Part shown: one piece after another, positions 36,365-45,808 of the stretch
How positions within the stretch are numbered: the first letter of the stretch is position 1
Layout: each line of letters starts with the position of its first letter
NCBI GenBank assembly: GCA_029204225.1
Contig: MU832551.1
Location: forward strand, 1-64,000
DNA length: 64,000 nt
Reading direction: 5' to 3'
Source of the DNA: Diphasiastrum complanatum
Lineage: Eukaryota; Streptophyta; Lycopodiopsida; Lycopodiales; Lycopodiaceae
Notes under the pieces: generated by a model
Databases searched by the model: none
Seen by the model: the letters and a program-made list of their open reading frames with translations, nothing else
What the model was told of the DNA's origin: nothing
Made by a program: the position numbers and the translations under genes

Positions 36365-36775
36365 AGTTACGAATAGAGCCACAACTGATCTAGAATTAAG
36401 CTATGAAAGCATCACATAAGCAAGACTTAATCCTAGAAAGCAGGAAAGAGAGAGATTAAGGAGGCTAAAGAGAGAGATCAATATCATCAGCTGAATGACA
36501 AATGACACAGTTTCCCTACTTATAGCCAAGAGGAAGCCCTAAAAGGAAGCTTCCAGTGGCTAGGGCCCAACTGGGAGGGATAATAGTGCGCCCTCCAAGA
36601 AGGCCCCCACTCTCCAGTCATATGTCCAAATGGCCTAATAATGAATAATAAGGCCAAAGGCCAACCATAAAATCTAAGTGTCCCTAATGAATACAAAGGG
36701 CCCTAGGCCTGCTTATGCATAAAGTAAAGTAAATGTAAATGGACACAGCGAATGTAATGAGCCAAGTCCATAACT
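36365..36775 (-). repeat. 5' LTR of element C
   Basis: 411 bp. The U3-side end is diverged (ACACAGCGAATG; CCAAGTCCATAACT) relative to its partner, pointing to an older insertion than B. Confidence 0.9.
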
Positions 36776-36956
36776 GTTGCGGTGTAGATCTAAGCTTCGT
36801 GGCACCACTATCTATATGGATGACGACCTCACATACATCCAGATAGAGGAGAGGCGTAAAGCCTTTCAGGTAGCCCGTGAGTCTGGCAGACTAGTCATTT
36901 ACCGAGATGGACAAGTGCGCTTTCTTGATAGTGCACCTAGCAGATCCCAGTGCTAG
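36776..36956 (+). pseudogene. LINE L1 ORF1, C-terminal part
   Basis: Continuation of ORF1 after element C: LRGTTIYMDDDLTYIQIEER, RKAFQVARESG, then RDGQVRFLDSAPSRSQC and a TAG at 36954. The ERRKAF-ARESG-YRDG-VRFLD pattern is like the C-terminal domain of L1 ORF1p. Its homologous stretch in L2 is at 39250-39423. Confidence 0.75.
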
Positions 36957-36965
36957 GGATTTGGG

Positions 36966-38500
36966 GTGCCCAGGGGTGGGAGCACCCCGGGGCCCCATCC
37001 ACACCACCTTCGGATTGGAGTGTGGAATTGTGCTGGCATACATTCATCTTCTACGGCAGGGGACCTTGATTTCATTAATGGCAGGGATATATTATTCCTC
37101 ATGGAGACACACGAGAGCCCAAAGCGCGGACTTCCTTCTTTTCCTGGATATAGATGGGACTCAGTATTCAGACGAGAGACTAGATCTGCTAGTGGACGAG
37201 GTTCAGGTGGGGTCGCCTGCTTGTACAGAGAGGCTCTTCATTCGAGCATTGACTTCATCCGACATGACGAGCAGGCCCACTACATATGGACTTGCGTCGT
37301 GGGTCAGGATATTGGCTTGGATAGAGATCTTTTTATTGTAGCATGTTACTTTCCACCAGAGTCCTCGTCTTTTGCTGAGGGTATTGGATCTCCATATCAG
37401 GACCTCTCACCAGATATTATCAGATTTTTAGAGCGGGGGCATATTCTCCTCACGGGGAATTTTAATGCTCGGACATCTTCACGACAGACAGAGTTCTTTG
37501 ACACCACTGATCAGCTACGTGTTCGTGCCCTGGACAGTGATATGCTGGGAGTTACGATTTTGTTCCTTGCTCATTGCTCATCCAGAGGCTCCGAGACTTG
37601 GGCTTCTCCACCGACATTGTTCTTGCTGTGATGGCACTTTATGAGAGGGTCCTGGGTTGTTTTCAGCATAGCAGTGGCATATCTGATCACATCTGGAGCA
37701 CTATTGGGGTGAAGCAGGGTTGTTCCCTCTCATCAGTCCGGTTTGGGTTGTATATTGATGAGTTAGAGAGAGTCATTACACAGGATGGTGGTACTAGCTG
37801 CCGGCTTGGTGACATCTTGATTGCTATTGATCTCACCGACCAGAGAGGGTCTCCAACGATAGTTGGACTGCTTACATGAGTTTTGCACCAGATGGGGCCT
37901 AGGGGTAAACATTGGGAAGACCAAGGTTATGTTCTTCAACACTTCGAGAGCATTCATGCAGTGACAAGAGCTTACTTTGGGTGGGCAGATTCTAGAGGTG
38001 GTCCCTTCCTACACATACCTGGGGGTCCTTTTCTCAGGTCCTACTTTTAGCATGAGACAGGCCGCTACCACTCGACTGGGGAAGGGACATGCCTCCATTG
38101 TTCAGCTAGAGCGATTTTGTTTTCGGAAGTCCATCCAGAATGCTCGCAGTAAGTGTCACCTCTTTGATACCATTGTTACCCCCATGGCTTTATATGTGTC
38201 AGAGACATGGTGTGCAGGTCTCCCTTCTTCACACTGGGCCAGTATCTCATGATTACAGACCACCATGCTAGCTCGGTTGATTCAAGCGAAGCCTTCCGTT
38301 ACACATGAGATTCTCCTGGCCGAGTTTGCAGTTCCACCTATACAGATCGAGGCAGCTCTTCAGCTCATCACCTGTATACAGAGGATACAGGCGTTACCAG
38401 AGATAGACAGGCAATACACACAGGTTGCACTATCCTCCTCACAGTGTCTTCACGATCAAGGCTACAGGTTAACAACCATTGATTACCTCATTCTTTACTA
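36966..38500 (+). pseudogene. LINE L1 ORF2 remnants (endonuclease and partial RT)
   Basis: The endonuclease frame 36966-37560 has LRIGVWNCAGIHSS, METHESP, YFPPESSSF and the LTGNFNAR segment (APE-type; GDFNAR in relatives). At 37558-37564 it joins RT sequence out of frame. RT continues in another frame (37574-37879: LRDLGFSTDIVLAVMALYER; IGVKQGCSLS), but the YADD-containing stretch is deleted near 37830. Later pieces (37977-38252, 38265-38500) carry VVPSYTYLGVLFSGPTFSMR and IQIEAALQLIT. The zinc-motif region is deleted. Non-functional. Confidence 0.85.
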
Positions 38501-38950
38501 GGCAGAGATCAGTGCCTGAGGATGAGGATTATGATTATGACCGGATGACGACCGCTCTCATGCTCATAGAGATCAGAGACAATGTACCTCCCACCATCCT
38601 GTTACTACCAGGATTACCAGATGTTCTACGCAGAGGTGTAGTACCACTACTACTACACGTGCACGTGCTCATGCTCACAGATGACGCCGACAGGCTCCAG
38701 CACTTTCCCAGTCTGTGGTCCGCATTACATCTTTTTACAGCATCAGCAGCACCGCCTTGACATCTTGCCATAGATACTTATGACCATTATGCAAACACTC
38801 CCGCATATAGGTTTATTTTAGTTTGCACTAGATGTTTTCTTTATTACAGTTGGAGACGTTTTTATACGCTCCCATGGTTACCACATACTTGACATGTACT
38901 TCATTACTCTTATATGCCTTTTGGCATGGGAAAGACATTAATAACGCTTT
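38501..38950 (+). other. LINE L1 3' end
   Basis: ORF2 3' tail remnants (MITSFFTRQRSVPEDEDYD-like frame, His/Arg-rich end) and 3' untranslated region ending GGCATGGGAAAGACATTAAT. Confidence 0.7.
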
Positions 38951-38987
38951 CTTTCTCTCTCTCTCTGTCTCTCTCTCTCTCTCTCAA
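38951..38987 (+). repeat. CT-rich tract: tail of L1 at junction with L2
   Basis: TTTCTTTCTCTCT... with one interruption (CTGT). It directly joins L1's 3' end to L2's truncated 5' end. Confidence 0.85.
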
Positions 38988-39423
38988 AGGCACCAAACCT
39001 AGCGCCCCCATCTCCTCCGTCATCTCAGCCACCATTTTGGAAGAGAGGTCAAGGGAGCAAAAGGCCCACAACATCAGGGTTCGTGGGATACCAGACACAC
39101 AGGATGCCATTGCCGAAGCCATGAGATTTCTCGAGACCACTCTAGGACATACGACAGATGGGCTAGATACAGCTTGGAAGACCACCAGAGATGCCGCTAC
39201 ACTCATTATCCGTTTCACTTCTCTAGAGAGTCGTCGAGATGCTTTGCGGTGCAGAGCTAAGCTTCGTGGCCCCACTATCTATATGGATGACGACCTCACA
39301 TATATCCAGGTAGAGGAGAGGCGTAAGGCCTTTCAGGCAGCCCGTGAGTCTGGCAGACGAGTCAATTACCGAGATGGGCGAGTGCGCTTTCTTGATAGTG
39401 CACCTAGCAGATCCCAGCGCTAG
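38988..39423 (+). pseudogene. LINE L2 ORF1 (5'-truncated)
   Basis: Uninterrupted from the L1 tail to TAG 39421: EERSREQKAHNIRVRGIPDT, LGHTTDGLDTAWKTTRDA, LVIRF-like LIIRFTSLESRRDAL, then IYMDDDLTYIQVEERRKAFQ and YRDGRVRFLDSAPSRSQR. This copy shows the ORF1 C-terminal half without interruption, because C split the L1 copy. ORF2 begins within about 10 bases of its stop. Confidence 0.8.
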
Positions 39424-39432
39424 GGATTTGGG

Positions 39433-41748
39433 GTGCCCAGGGGTGGGAGCACCCCGGGGCCCCATCCACACCACCTTCGGATTGGAGTGTGGAACTGTGC
39501 TGGCATACACTCATCGTCTACGGTAGGGGACGTTGTTGATTTCATTACAGGCAGGGATATATTATTCTTCATGGAGACACACGAGAGCCCAGAGCGAGGA
39601 CTTCCTTCTTTTCCTGGATATAGATCGGATTTAGTATTCCGACGAGAGACTAGATCTGCTAGTGGACGTGGTTCAGGTGGGGTCGCCTGCTTGTACAGGG
39701 AGGCTCTTCACTCGAGTATTGACTTCATCCGACATGACGAGTAGGCCCGCTACACCTGGACTCGCATCGTGGGTCAGGATATTGGCTTGGATAGAGATCT
39801 TTTTATTGCAGCATGTTACTTTCCACCAGAGTACTCGTCTTTTGCTGAGGGTATTGGATCTCCATATCAGGACCTCTCACCAGATATTGTCAGATTTTCA
39901 GAGCGGGGGCATATTCTCCTCACGGGGGATTTTAATGCCCAGACATCTTCGCGACAGATAGAGTTCTTTGACACCACTGATCAGCTACGTGTTCGTGCCC
40001 TGGACAGTGATATGCTGGGAGTTACGATTTTGTTCCTTGCTCATTGCTCATCCAGAGGCTCCGAGACTTGGGCTTCTCCACCGACAATTGGGGTGAAGCA
40101 AGGTTGTTCCCTCTCACCAGTCCTCTTTGGCTTGTATATTGATGAGTTGGAGAGAGTCATTACACAGGGTGGTGGTACTGGCTGCAGGCTTGGTGACATC
40201 TTGATTGCTGTCCTCCTTTATGCTGATGATGTGGTATTGGTCTCACCGACCAGAGAGGGTCTACAGCGACAGTTGGATTGCTTGCATGAGTTTTGCACCA
40301 GATGGGGCCTAGGGGTGAACATTGGGAAGACCAAGGTTATGGTCTTCAACACTTCGAGGGCATTCATGCAGCGACAGGAGCTTACTTTGGGTGGGCAGAT
40401 TCTAGAGGTGGTCCCTTCCTACACATACTTTGGGGTCCTTTTCTCAGGTCCTACTTTCAGCATGAGACAGGCCGCTACCACTCGACTAGGGAAAGGACAT
40501 GCCTCCCTTGTTCAGCTAGAGCGATTTTGCTTCCGAAAGTCCATCCAAGATGCTTGTAGTAAGCGTCACCTCTTCGATACCATTGTTACCCCCACGACTT
40601 TATATGCGGCAGAGACATGGTGTGTAGGTCTCCCTTCTTCACACTGGGCCAGTCTCTCACGATTACAGACCACCATGCTAGCTCGGTTGATTCGAGTGAA
40701 GCCTTCTGTTCCACATGAGATTCTTCTGGCCGAGTTTGCAGTTCCACCTATACAGATCGAGGCAGTTCTTCAGCTTATCACCTATACACAGAGGATACAG
40801 GCGTTACCAGAGATAGACAGGCGATACATACAGGTTGCACTATCCTCCTCACAGCGTCTTCACGATCATAGCTACAGGCTATCATGGTTCTCTCAGGCCT
40901 CTCACCTCGTACTTGTATCATTTGGCATCTCCTTCACAGAGCTTCCCTCCGGCACACATCAATATATCAGACGCTTCCTTTATCGCACATATCTAGAGCG
41001 GACTTGGCGTAACCAGTTAGGGGTTAAGCCAACTTTCTACCGGACTCATTTCTTGGAGCTAGATGCATCAGGGACCCCGGTCATGCCGCGCTACTTGGAC
41101 TCGGGACTGTCACATTGCCTCAGATTCACATTGGGGCAGCTCAGGGTGTCCTCTCATCAGCTAGCTATTGAGACTGGGAGGTTCCACGGTATTCCCAGAG
41201 AGGAGCGGATTTGCCAGTTCTGCTCTCTAGGTGAGGTGGATTCTGAGGAGCACTTTATATTTAGGTGCCCTGTATATTATGAGATCAGAGGGCGATATCA
41301 TTGCCTATTCCGAGAGATGCCTACCACTCTAAACTCTCTCATAGCTTATGAGGACCCACGGTGTGTCGCTCTGATGGTACACGAGATGTCCAGACCACGG
41401 AGAGATTTATACGAGACACCCCAACATTTTACCTCACAGCCATTGATTACTTCGTTCTTTACTAGACGGAGATCGCATGATTTAGTACCTGAGGATGAGG
41501 ATTATGATGATGACGACGACGAGGATGCTGGCCGCTCTCATGCTCATAGAGATCAGAGACAGTGTACCTCCCAGCATCATGTTACCACCAGGATTACTAG
41601 ACATTCTACGCAGAGGTGTACTACTACTATTACACATGCACGTGCTCATGCTCACAGACGCCGCCTGCAGGCTCCAGTGCTTTCCCATTCTGTGGCTCGC
41701 ATTACATCTTTTTACAGCATCAGCACAACAACAACAGCACAGCCTTGA
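39433..41748 (+). pseudogene. LINE L2 ORF2: endonuclease fused to RT palm, with zinc motif
   Basis: The endonuclease start (39433-39744) has LRIGVWNCAGIHSS and METHESPERGLPSFPGYRS; a TAG replaces Gln at 39742. The following 659-codon frame (39769-41748) continues endonuclease (CYFPPEYSSF, LTGDFNAQTSS), crosses two deletion junctions (LGVTILFLAHCSSRGSETWA; SPPT-IGVKQGCSL) and stays open through RT motifs IGVKQGCSLSPVLFGLYIDE and LLYADDVV, the thumb, and the C-terminal zinc motif CQFCSLGEVDSEEHFIFRC. It ends in an Asp-rich then His/Arg-rich tail. The RT fingers and motif A (FVDFRKAFD) are missing, so polymerase activity is not expected. Confidence 0.85.
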
Positions 41749-41777
41749 CATCTTACCCTAGATACATATGATTATTT

Positions 41778-41872
41778 CTTTTGGGGCAATGATCAATACC
41801 CTTTCATCTGGATATTTGGCCAGGAAGCTTTGCAAGAAAGCAATGGTCAAGAAGGTAATTCCAGTGCATGCA
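41778..41872 (-). pseudogene. SNF2/CLASSY-like fragment, inverted copy
   Basis: Minus-strand reading gives FLTIAFLQSFLAKYPDERVL then IIAPK. It differs from the + copy mostly by conservative changes (I/V, Q/H, F/Y), suggesting that both derive from a coding gene or from paralogues. Confidence 0.6.
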
Positions 41873-42122
41873 GATGATAGGATTGGTAGCGTCGCTTTTT
41901 TGTACTCAGAATTGACCTAGTCATTAATTACTCATTCTTCAAATCCGGGTTGATTTGAAGCAGGATCAATTGTAGACGTGGTAAAATCCTTGAGCCCATA
42001 AAAGGCGACGCAACTGCTCATATCGTCTCCATGCACTGGAGGGACATTTTTGACCGTTGCTTTCTTGCATAGCTACCTGGCCAAATACCCAGATGAAAGG
42101 GTATTAATCATTGCCCCAAAAG
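41778..42122. repeat. Long near-perfect inverted repeat (hairpin) of a SNF2-like gene fragment
   Basis: The left arm starts CTTTTGGGGCAATGATCAAT; the right arm ends in its reverse complement at 42122. The outer 74 bases differ at about five positions. Pairing weakens inwards but blocks such as GTGCATG, GCGTCGC, and a perfect 9-base CTTCAAATC/GATTTGAAG pair around a 6-base loop (41937-41960) keep register, so arms are about 170 bases. It lies between LINE fragments L2 and L3 in intron 7. A transcript would fold into a long hairpin, a possible small-RNA source; expression is unknown. Confidence 0.85.
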
Positions 42123-42187
42123 GCATGCTGCTCCCTTGGGTGTCTGAGTTCAGGAAATGGGCAGTGAAGCCAAACCCCAAATCCTAA
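42029..42187 (+). pseudogene. SNF2 helicase fragment, CLASSY/DRD1-like
   Basis: The frame reads TGGTFLTVAFLHSYLAKYPD, ERVLIIAPKGMLLPWVSEFR, KWAVKPNPKS, stop. From memory, SNF2 proteins of the plant CLASSY/DRD1 group have GKTFL-IAFL-SYL-FP-RPL-LAPK-L-W-EF-KW at ATPase motifs I-Ia; the PK instead of PL after the APs is typical of that group and not of ISWI or CHD types. The Walker A lysine region is not intact (GGT in place of GKT). This is a fragment only, about 50 codons. CLASSY proteins help recruit RNA polymerase IV in RNA-directed DNA methylation. Confidence 0.6.
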
Positions 42188-42379
42188 AAACCAGTATCAA
42201 GCCTACAAAACTGTCTTTCAAATGAACATCTAACTGTAGAACATGCTCGAACTGACTCTCACTTACACCGTCCCTGTCATATAACAGGCAGCTTCAGTAC
42301 AACACATGCAATCAAGCCCATTTACTAAGAAAAATCTGGTCACTTTTATTGTAGGTCGTAACAGGCATCTATGCAGGAA
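42188..42379 (+). other. Unassigned spacer before LINE L3
   Basis: AT-rich, no similarity recognised; may be the 3' part of the captured SNF2 locus. Confidence 0.5.
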
Positions 42380-45161
42380 GGCCGACGAGTGCGCCGTTTG
42401 GACAGCGCTCGTGATGGATCCCATAGTTAGGGATTTGGGGTGCCCGGGGTTGGGAGCAACCCGGGGCCCCTTTCACACCACCTTCAGATCGGAGTGTGGA
42501 ACTGTGCCGACATACATTCATCTTCCACTACAGGGGACTTGGTTGATTTTATCACTGGCCGAGATGTACTATTCTTTATGGAGACACACGAGAGCCCAGA
42601 GCGAGAACTTCCCTCTTTTCCCGGATATAGATGGGACTCAGTATTCCGACAAGAGACTAGATTTGCCAGCGGTCGTAGTTCAGGAGGGGTCACATGCTTA
42701 TACAAAGAGTCTCTTCACTCGAGCCTCAACTTCATCAGACATGACGAGCATGCCCAATATATATGGACTCGCATTGTGGGCCAAGATATTGGTTTGAACA
42801 TAGATCTTTTTATTGCAGCGTGTTATTTTCCACCAGAGTCCTCATCTTTTGTTGAGGGTATTGGATCTCAATATCAGGACCTCTCACCGGATATTATCAG
42901 ATTTGCAGAGCGGGGGCATATTCTTCTCACGGGGGATTTTAATGCCCGGACATCTTCGCGACAGACAGAGTTCTTTGACACCACAGATTAGCTTCGTGTT
43001 CGTGCCCTTGACAGTGATATGCTTGGAGTTACCAGGACTTCTGCGGATAGTTTGGGATGTACTACTCCATATGGTGAGCATTTATTACAGTTTGGAGAGG
43101 CACATGAGCTAGCCATTTGTAAATGGCTTACCCTGCTAGCCACATGTAGACAAATATACATGCCATCCCCACAGTGGAGGACATAATGTGGTTGACTATC
43201 TCATGGGGGCACCATCCTTTGTACCCATCATCTATGATTTCCGTGTATCCCCCACCACCCTTTCTGATCATTCCTTCCTCTCCTTCGATATCGGTCACTT
43301 TCTCCCCACTCACCCACCTCCGTCACCCATGCTTGCCCGATCACCCCGATACACATTTGACCCCATTTACATACCACTATACCAGCAGTCCTTGGCTTCG
43401 CTTTCACATTCCTTCCCTCATGATAGTCCAATCGACATCCAGGCTGCTTTTCTCACCACCTCTCTCCACACTGCCGCTCTAACCTTCCATACCAAATCCC
43501 ATCCCAGTAACACTCGACGCAAACCTCGCCCATTGCACCCTCCTTGGTACAAAACTGAATGCCGTTCTCTTCATCAGTCAGTAACCTATTCACGTAGCCA
43601 TGCTCCACATTTACTTCGATCGTTCCGTCGCTCTTACCATCGTGTTCTCCGTCGTAAAAAGCGTGCCTATGATAATTCTAAAGGGAAACATCTGGTTGAC
43701 CTTCTTTTCAGTTCTTCTTCGGGCGCTTTTTGGCGTGACTTCATTCCCCGCTCTCCACCACCTCTCTTGGAAGACCTCCGCATTTGGACTGCTTATGCCA
43801 CTAGTCTGTATACCATCCCCACTGACTCACCCATCTCTATATCCCCACGACCATCTGAGTTCTCCTTTTTCACATCTAATATGGTCCTTGCAGCCATTAA
43901 GAAGATGAAATCCCATAAAGCCAGAGATATTGAAGACCTCGAGTCTGAACTTCTTTCCCATGCGTCTGACTTACTCGCCCCCACCATAGCCACTCTTCTT
44001 AATTTTGCAGTTGTTTCTGGTTTCCCATCATCTTGGTGCACTAACATCATCCACCCCATCCATAAGAATGGTGACCCCATGGTTCTGAGTAATTACCACA
44101 CTATCATGATTGGGCATGTTCTGGCAAAGCTGTATGGTACTATACTTCAGTCTGTTGTGAGTTCAGAGGCGGAGACCAGGAGACTACATGCTATGATTCA
44201 GGCAGGTTTTCGGGCCCATTACTTTACTACAGATCACATCTTCACATTACGGGCCTTGATTGAGGAGGCTAAGCACAGGAACGAGAGGGTTTACTGTTGT
44301 TTTGTGGACTTCAGGAAAGCCTTTGATTCTGTTCCTCGCTCATTGCTCATTCAGAGACTCCAGGACCTTGGCTTCTCCACTGACATCATTCTTGCTGTGA
44401 TGGCACTTTATGAGCGCGTCCTAGGATGTTTCCGGCATAGCAGTGGCATATCAAATCATATCTGGAGCACTATTGGGGTGAAGCAGGGTTGCTCCCTCTC
44501 ACTGGTCCTCTTTGGCTTGTACATTGATGAGTTGGAGCGAGTCATTACACACTGTGGTGGTACGGGTTGCAGGCTCAGGGACATCTTGATTGCTATCCTT
44601 CTTTATGCCGATGACGTGGTATTGGTCTCACCGACCAAAGAGGGTTTGCAGCGACAATTGGATTGCTTACATGCATTTTGCACCAGATGGGGCCTAGGGG
44701 TGAACATTGGGAAGATCAAGGTTATGGTCTTCAACACTTCTCGAGCGTTCATGGAGCGACAGGAGTTTACTTTTGATGGACACATTCTAGAGGTGGTCCC
44801 TTCTTATACGTACCTAGGGATCCTTTTTTCGGGTCCTACTTTTAGTATGAGACAGGCCGCTACCACTCGACTGGGGAAGGGGCATGCCTCCCTTGTTCAG
44901 CTAGAGCGATTCTGTTTTCAGAAGTCCATCCAGGATGCTCGCAGTAAGTGCCGCCTCTTTGATACCATTGTCACCCCCACGGCTCTATATGTTGCAGAGG
45001 CATGGTGCACAGGCCTCCCCTCTTCACACTGGGCCAGCCTTTTACGACTACAGACCACCATGCTAGCTCATTTGATTCGAGCGAAGCCTTCTGTCCCACA
45101 TGAGATTCTTTTGGCCGAGTTTGCAGTTCCACCTATACAGATCGAGGCAGCTCTTCAGCTC
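42380..45161 (+). mobile_element. LINE L3, truncated at both ends, without the L1/L2 deletion
   Basis: Begins in the last codons of ORF1 (near 42384) and stops abruptly in ORF2 after CAGCTC at about 45161. It contains the region between endonuclease and RT that L1 and L2 lack, so it is the reference for ORF2 in this family here. Confidence 0.88.
42440..45161 (+). pseudogene. LINE L3 ORF2: APE endonuclease and reverse transcriptase
   Basis: The endonuclease frame 42440-42991 has LQIGVWNCADIHSS, METHESPERELPSFPGYRWD, CYFPPESSSF and LTGDFNARTSS, then a stop. A damaged stretch follows (42992-43187). The 43188 frame holds the endonuclease end (TTLSDHSFLSFDI, the SDH motif), a basic linker, RT fingers (FPSSWCTNIIHPIHKNGDPM, QAGFRAHYFTTDHIFTLRAL), motif A FVDFRKAFDSVP, IGVKQGCSLSLVLFGLYIDE, catalytic YADD in LLYADDVV, and the thumb to IQIEAALQL. 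The frame is open for 658 codons to the truncation point. The C-terminal zinc motif is lost by 3' truncation. Confidence 0.9.
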
Positions 45162-45477
45162 TTCAAGATAGGGAACCACAAGACCTACACACTACTATGT
45201 CTTATATGATGAGATCGGTTTCCCTGTGAACAAGGCTGAACGCTGACCAGTTCCGCTCGCACACGCAAGTAGAGCAATCTTGCATTAATCAACCACTCGA
45301 GTGAGTACCGACCTTGCAAAGACAATGTGGAAACTGGTTGGATGAATGAGATTAGATAACATACCTGTGAAAGGACTTGGAATGTGAGCGTCCTCAGGTC
45401 TGGCTCTCCAGCGCCGTAGCTCTTTGAATCCTCCATTTGATTCAGGGAGGGGATTCCCAGCCATCTTTTCAGCATTG
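45162..45477 (+). other. Unassigned insert between L3 and gypsy D
   Basis: The first 60 bases (GACCTACACACTACTATG onward) resemble 29261-29310 beside LINE L1. The rest has no match. No 5' LTR of D is present here, so D's left end is missing. Confidence 0.5.
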
Positions 45478-45808
45478 ATTGGAGGCTGTCCAGCGCCCTA
45501 TTTCATCACGTTTTTCACAGATTTCCGGCCATATTTTCAGCATTGATTGGAGGCTGTCCAGCGCCCACTTCCATTCTCCTTGTGGTCACATTTTCCAGCT
45601 AGCTCTTCGCACACGCTTGGAGCTCTATCGAGAGGTATCTTTGCTGGTTTTTCCTTGCTTTCCACACCTTTTCTTGACATTTGTCATTTCCTTTCTTGCT
45701 CTTAGTGTCGTTTGTGTACCTAAAGCGTGTTTGGGGTGACGACAAAAGTCCGCTCCCTCCGATATTAAGCTTTTCTTACACTCTCTTCACTTCCTGCATT
45801 CCTTGACC

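Larger units (their letters stand above)
30603..36780 (-). mobile_element. Ty3/gypsy LTR element C (near full length), nested in LINE L1
   Basis: Target duplication GTTGC at 30603-30607 and 36776-36780; element 30608-36775 (6,168 bp), minus strand. LTRs 30608-31025 and 36365-36775. It keeps every expected domain: gag with zinc knuckle, protease, reverse transcriptase, RNase H, integrase (zinc finger, DDE core, GPY/F) and chromodomain. It is the best reference copy for clade A-D here. It carries point stops, small deletions and one frameshift, so it is now dead. LTR differences are more numerous than in B, so it looks older. Confidence 0.93.
29440..38987 (+). mobile_element. LINE L1 (deleted copy), split by gypsy element C
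   Basis: One LINE copy in two parts: leader and ORF1 start (about 29440-30607), then ORF1 end, ORF2 remnants and 3' end (36776-38987). Element C sits between, with GTTGC on both sides. The left boundary is uncertain. The leader has a CT tract near 29514-29539 flanked by two copies of a roughly 35-bp unit (TCGTCCAAATCYACTTTCCTCA). ORF2 carries three deletions: EN to RT, loss of the YADD motif near 37830, and loss of the C-terminal zinc region near 38468. The 3' end reads GGCATGGGAAAGACATTAAT then a CT-rich tail. Confidence 0.85.
38988..41775 (+). mobile_element. LINE L2, both ends truncated
   Basis: Starts in the middle of ORF1 (GTKPSAPISSVISATI) immediately after L1's tail, and stops at 41775 in the 3' untranslated region, where a CLASSY-like hairpin begins. 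It shares L1's endonuclease-to-RT deletion junction exactly and has a second deletion that brings RT back into frame. It retains the YADD motif and the C-terminal zinc motif that L1 lost. Confidence 0.88.

Noticed and set aside
24290-36780. B and C as a segmental duplication of one element
   Set aside because: Each has its own perfect and different target duplication (AAAGA, GTTGC), so they inserted independently.
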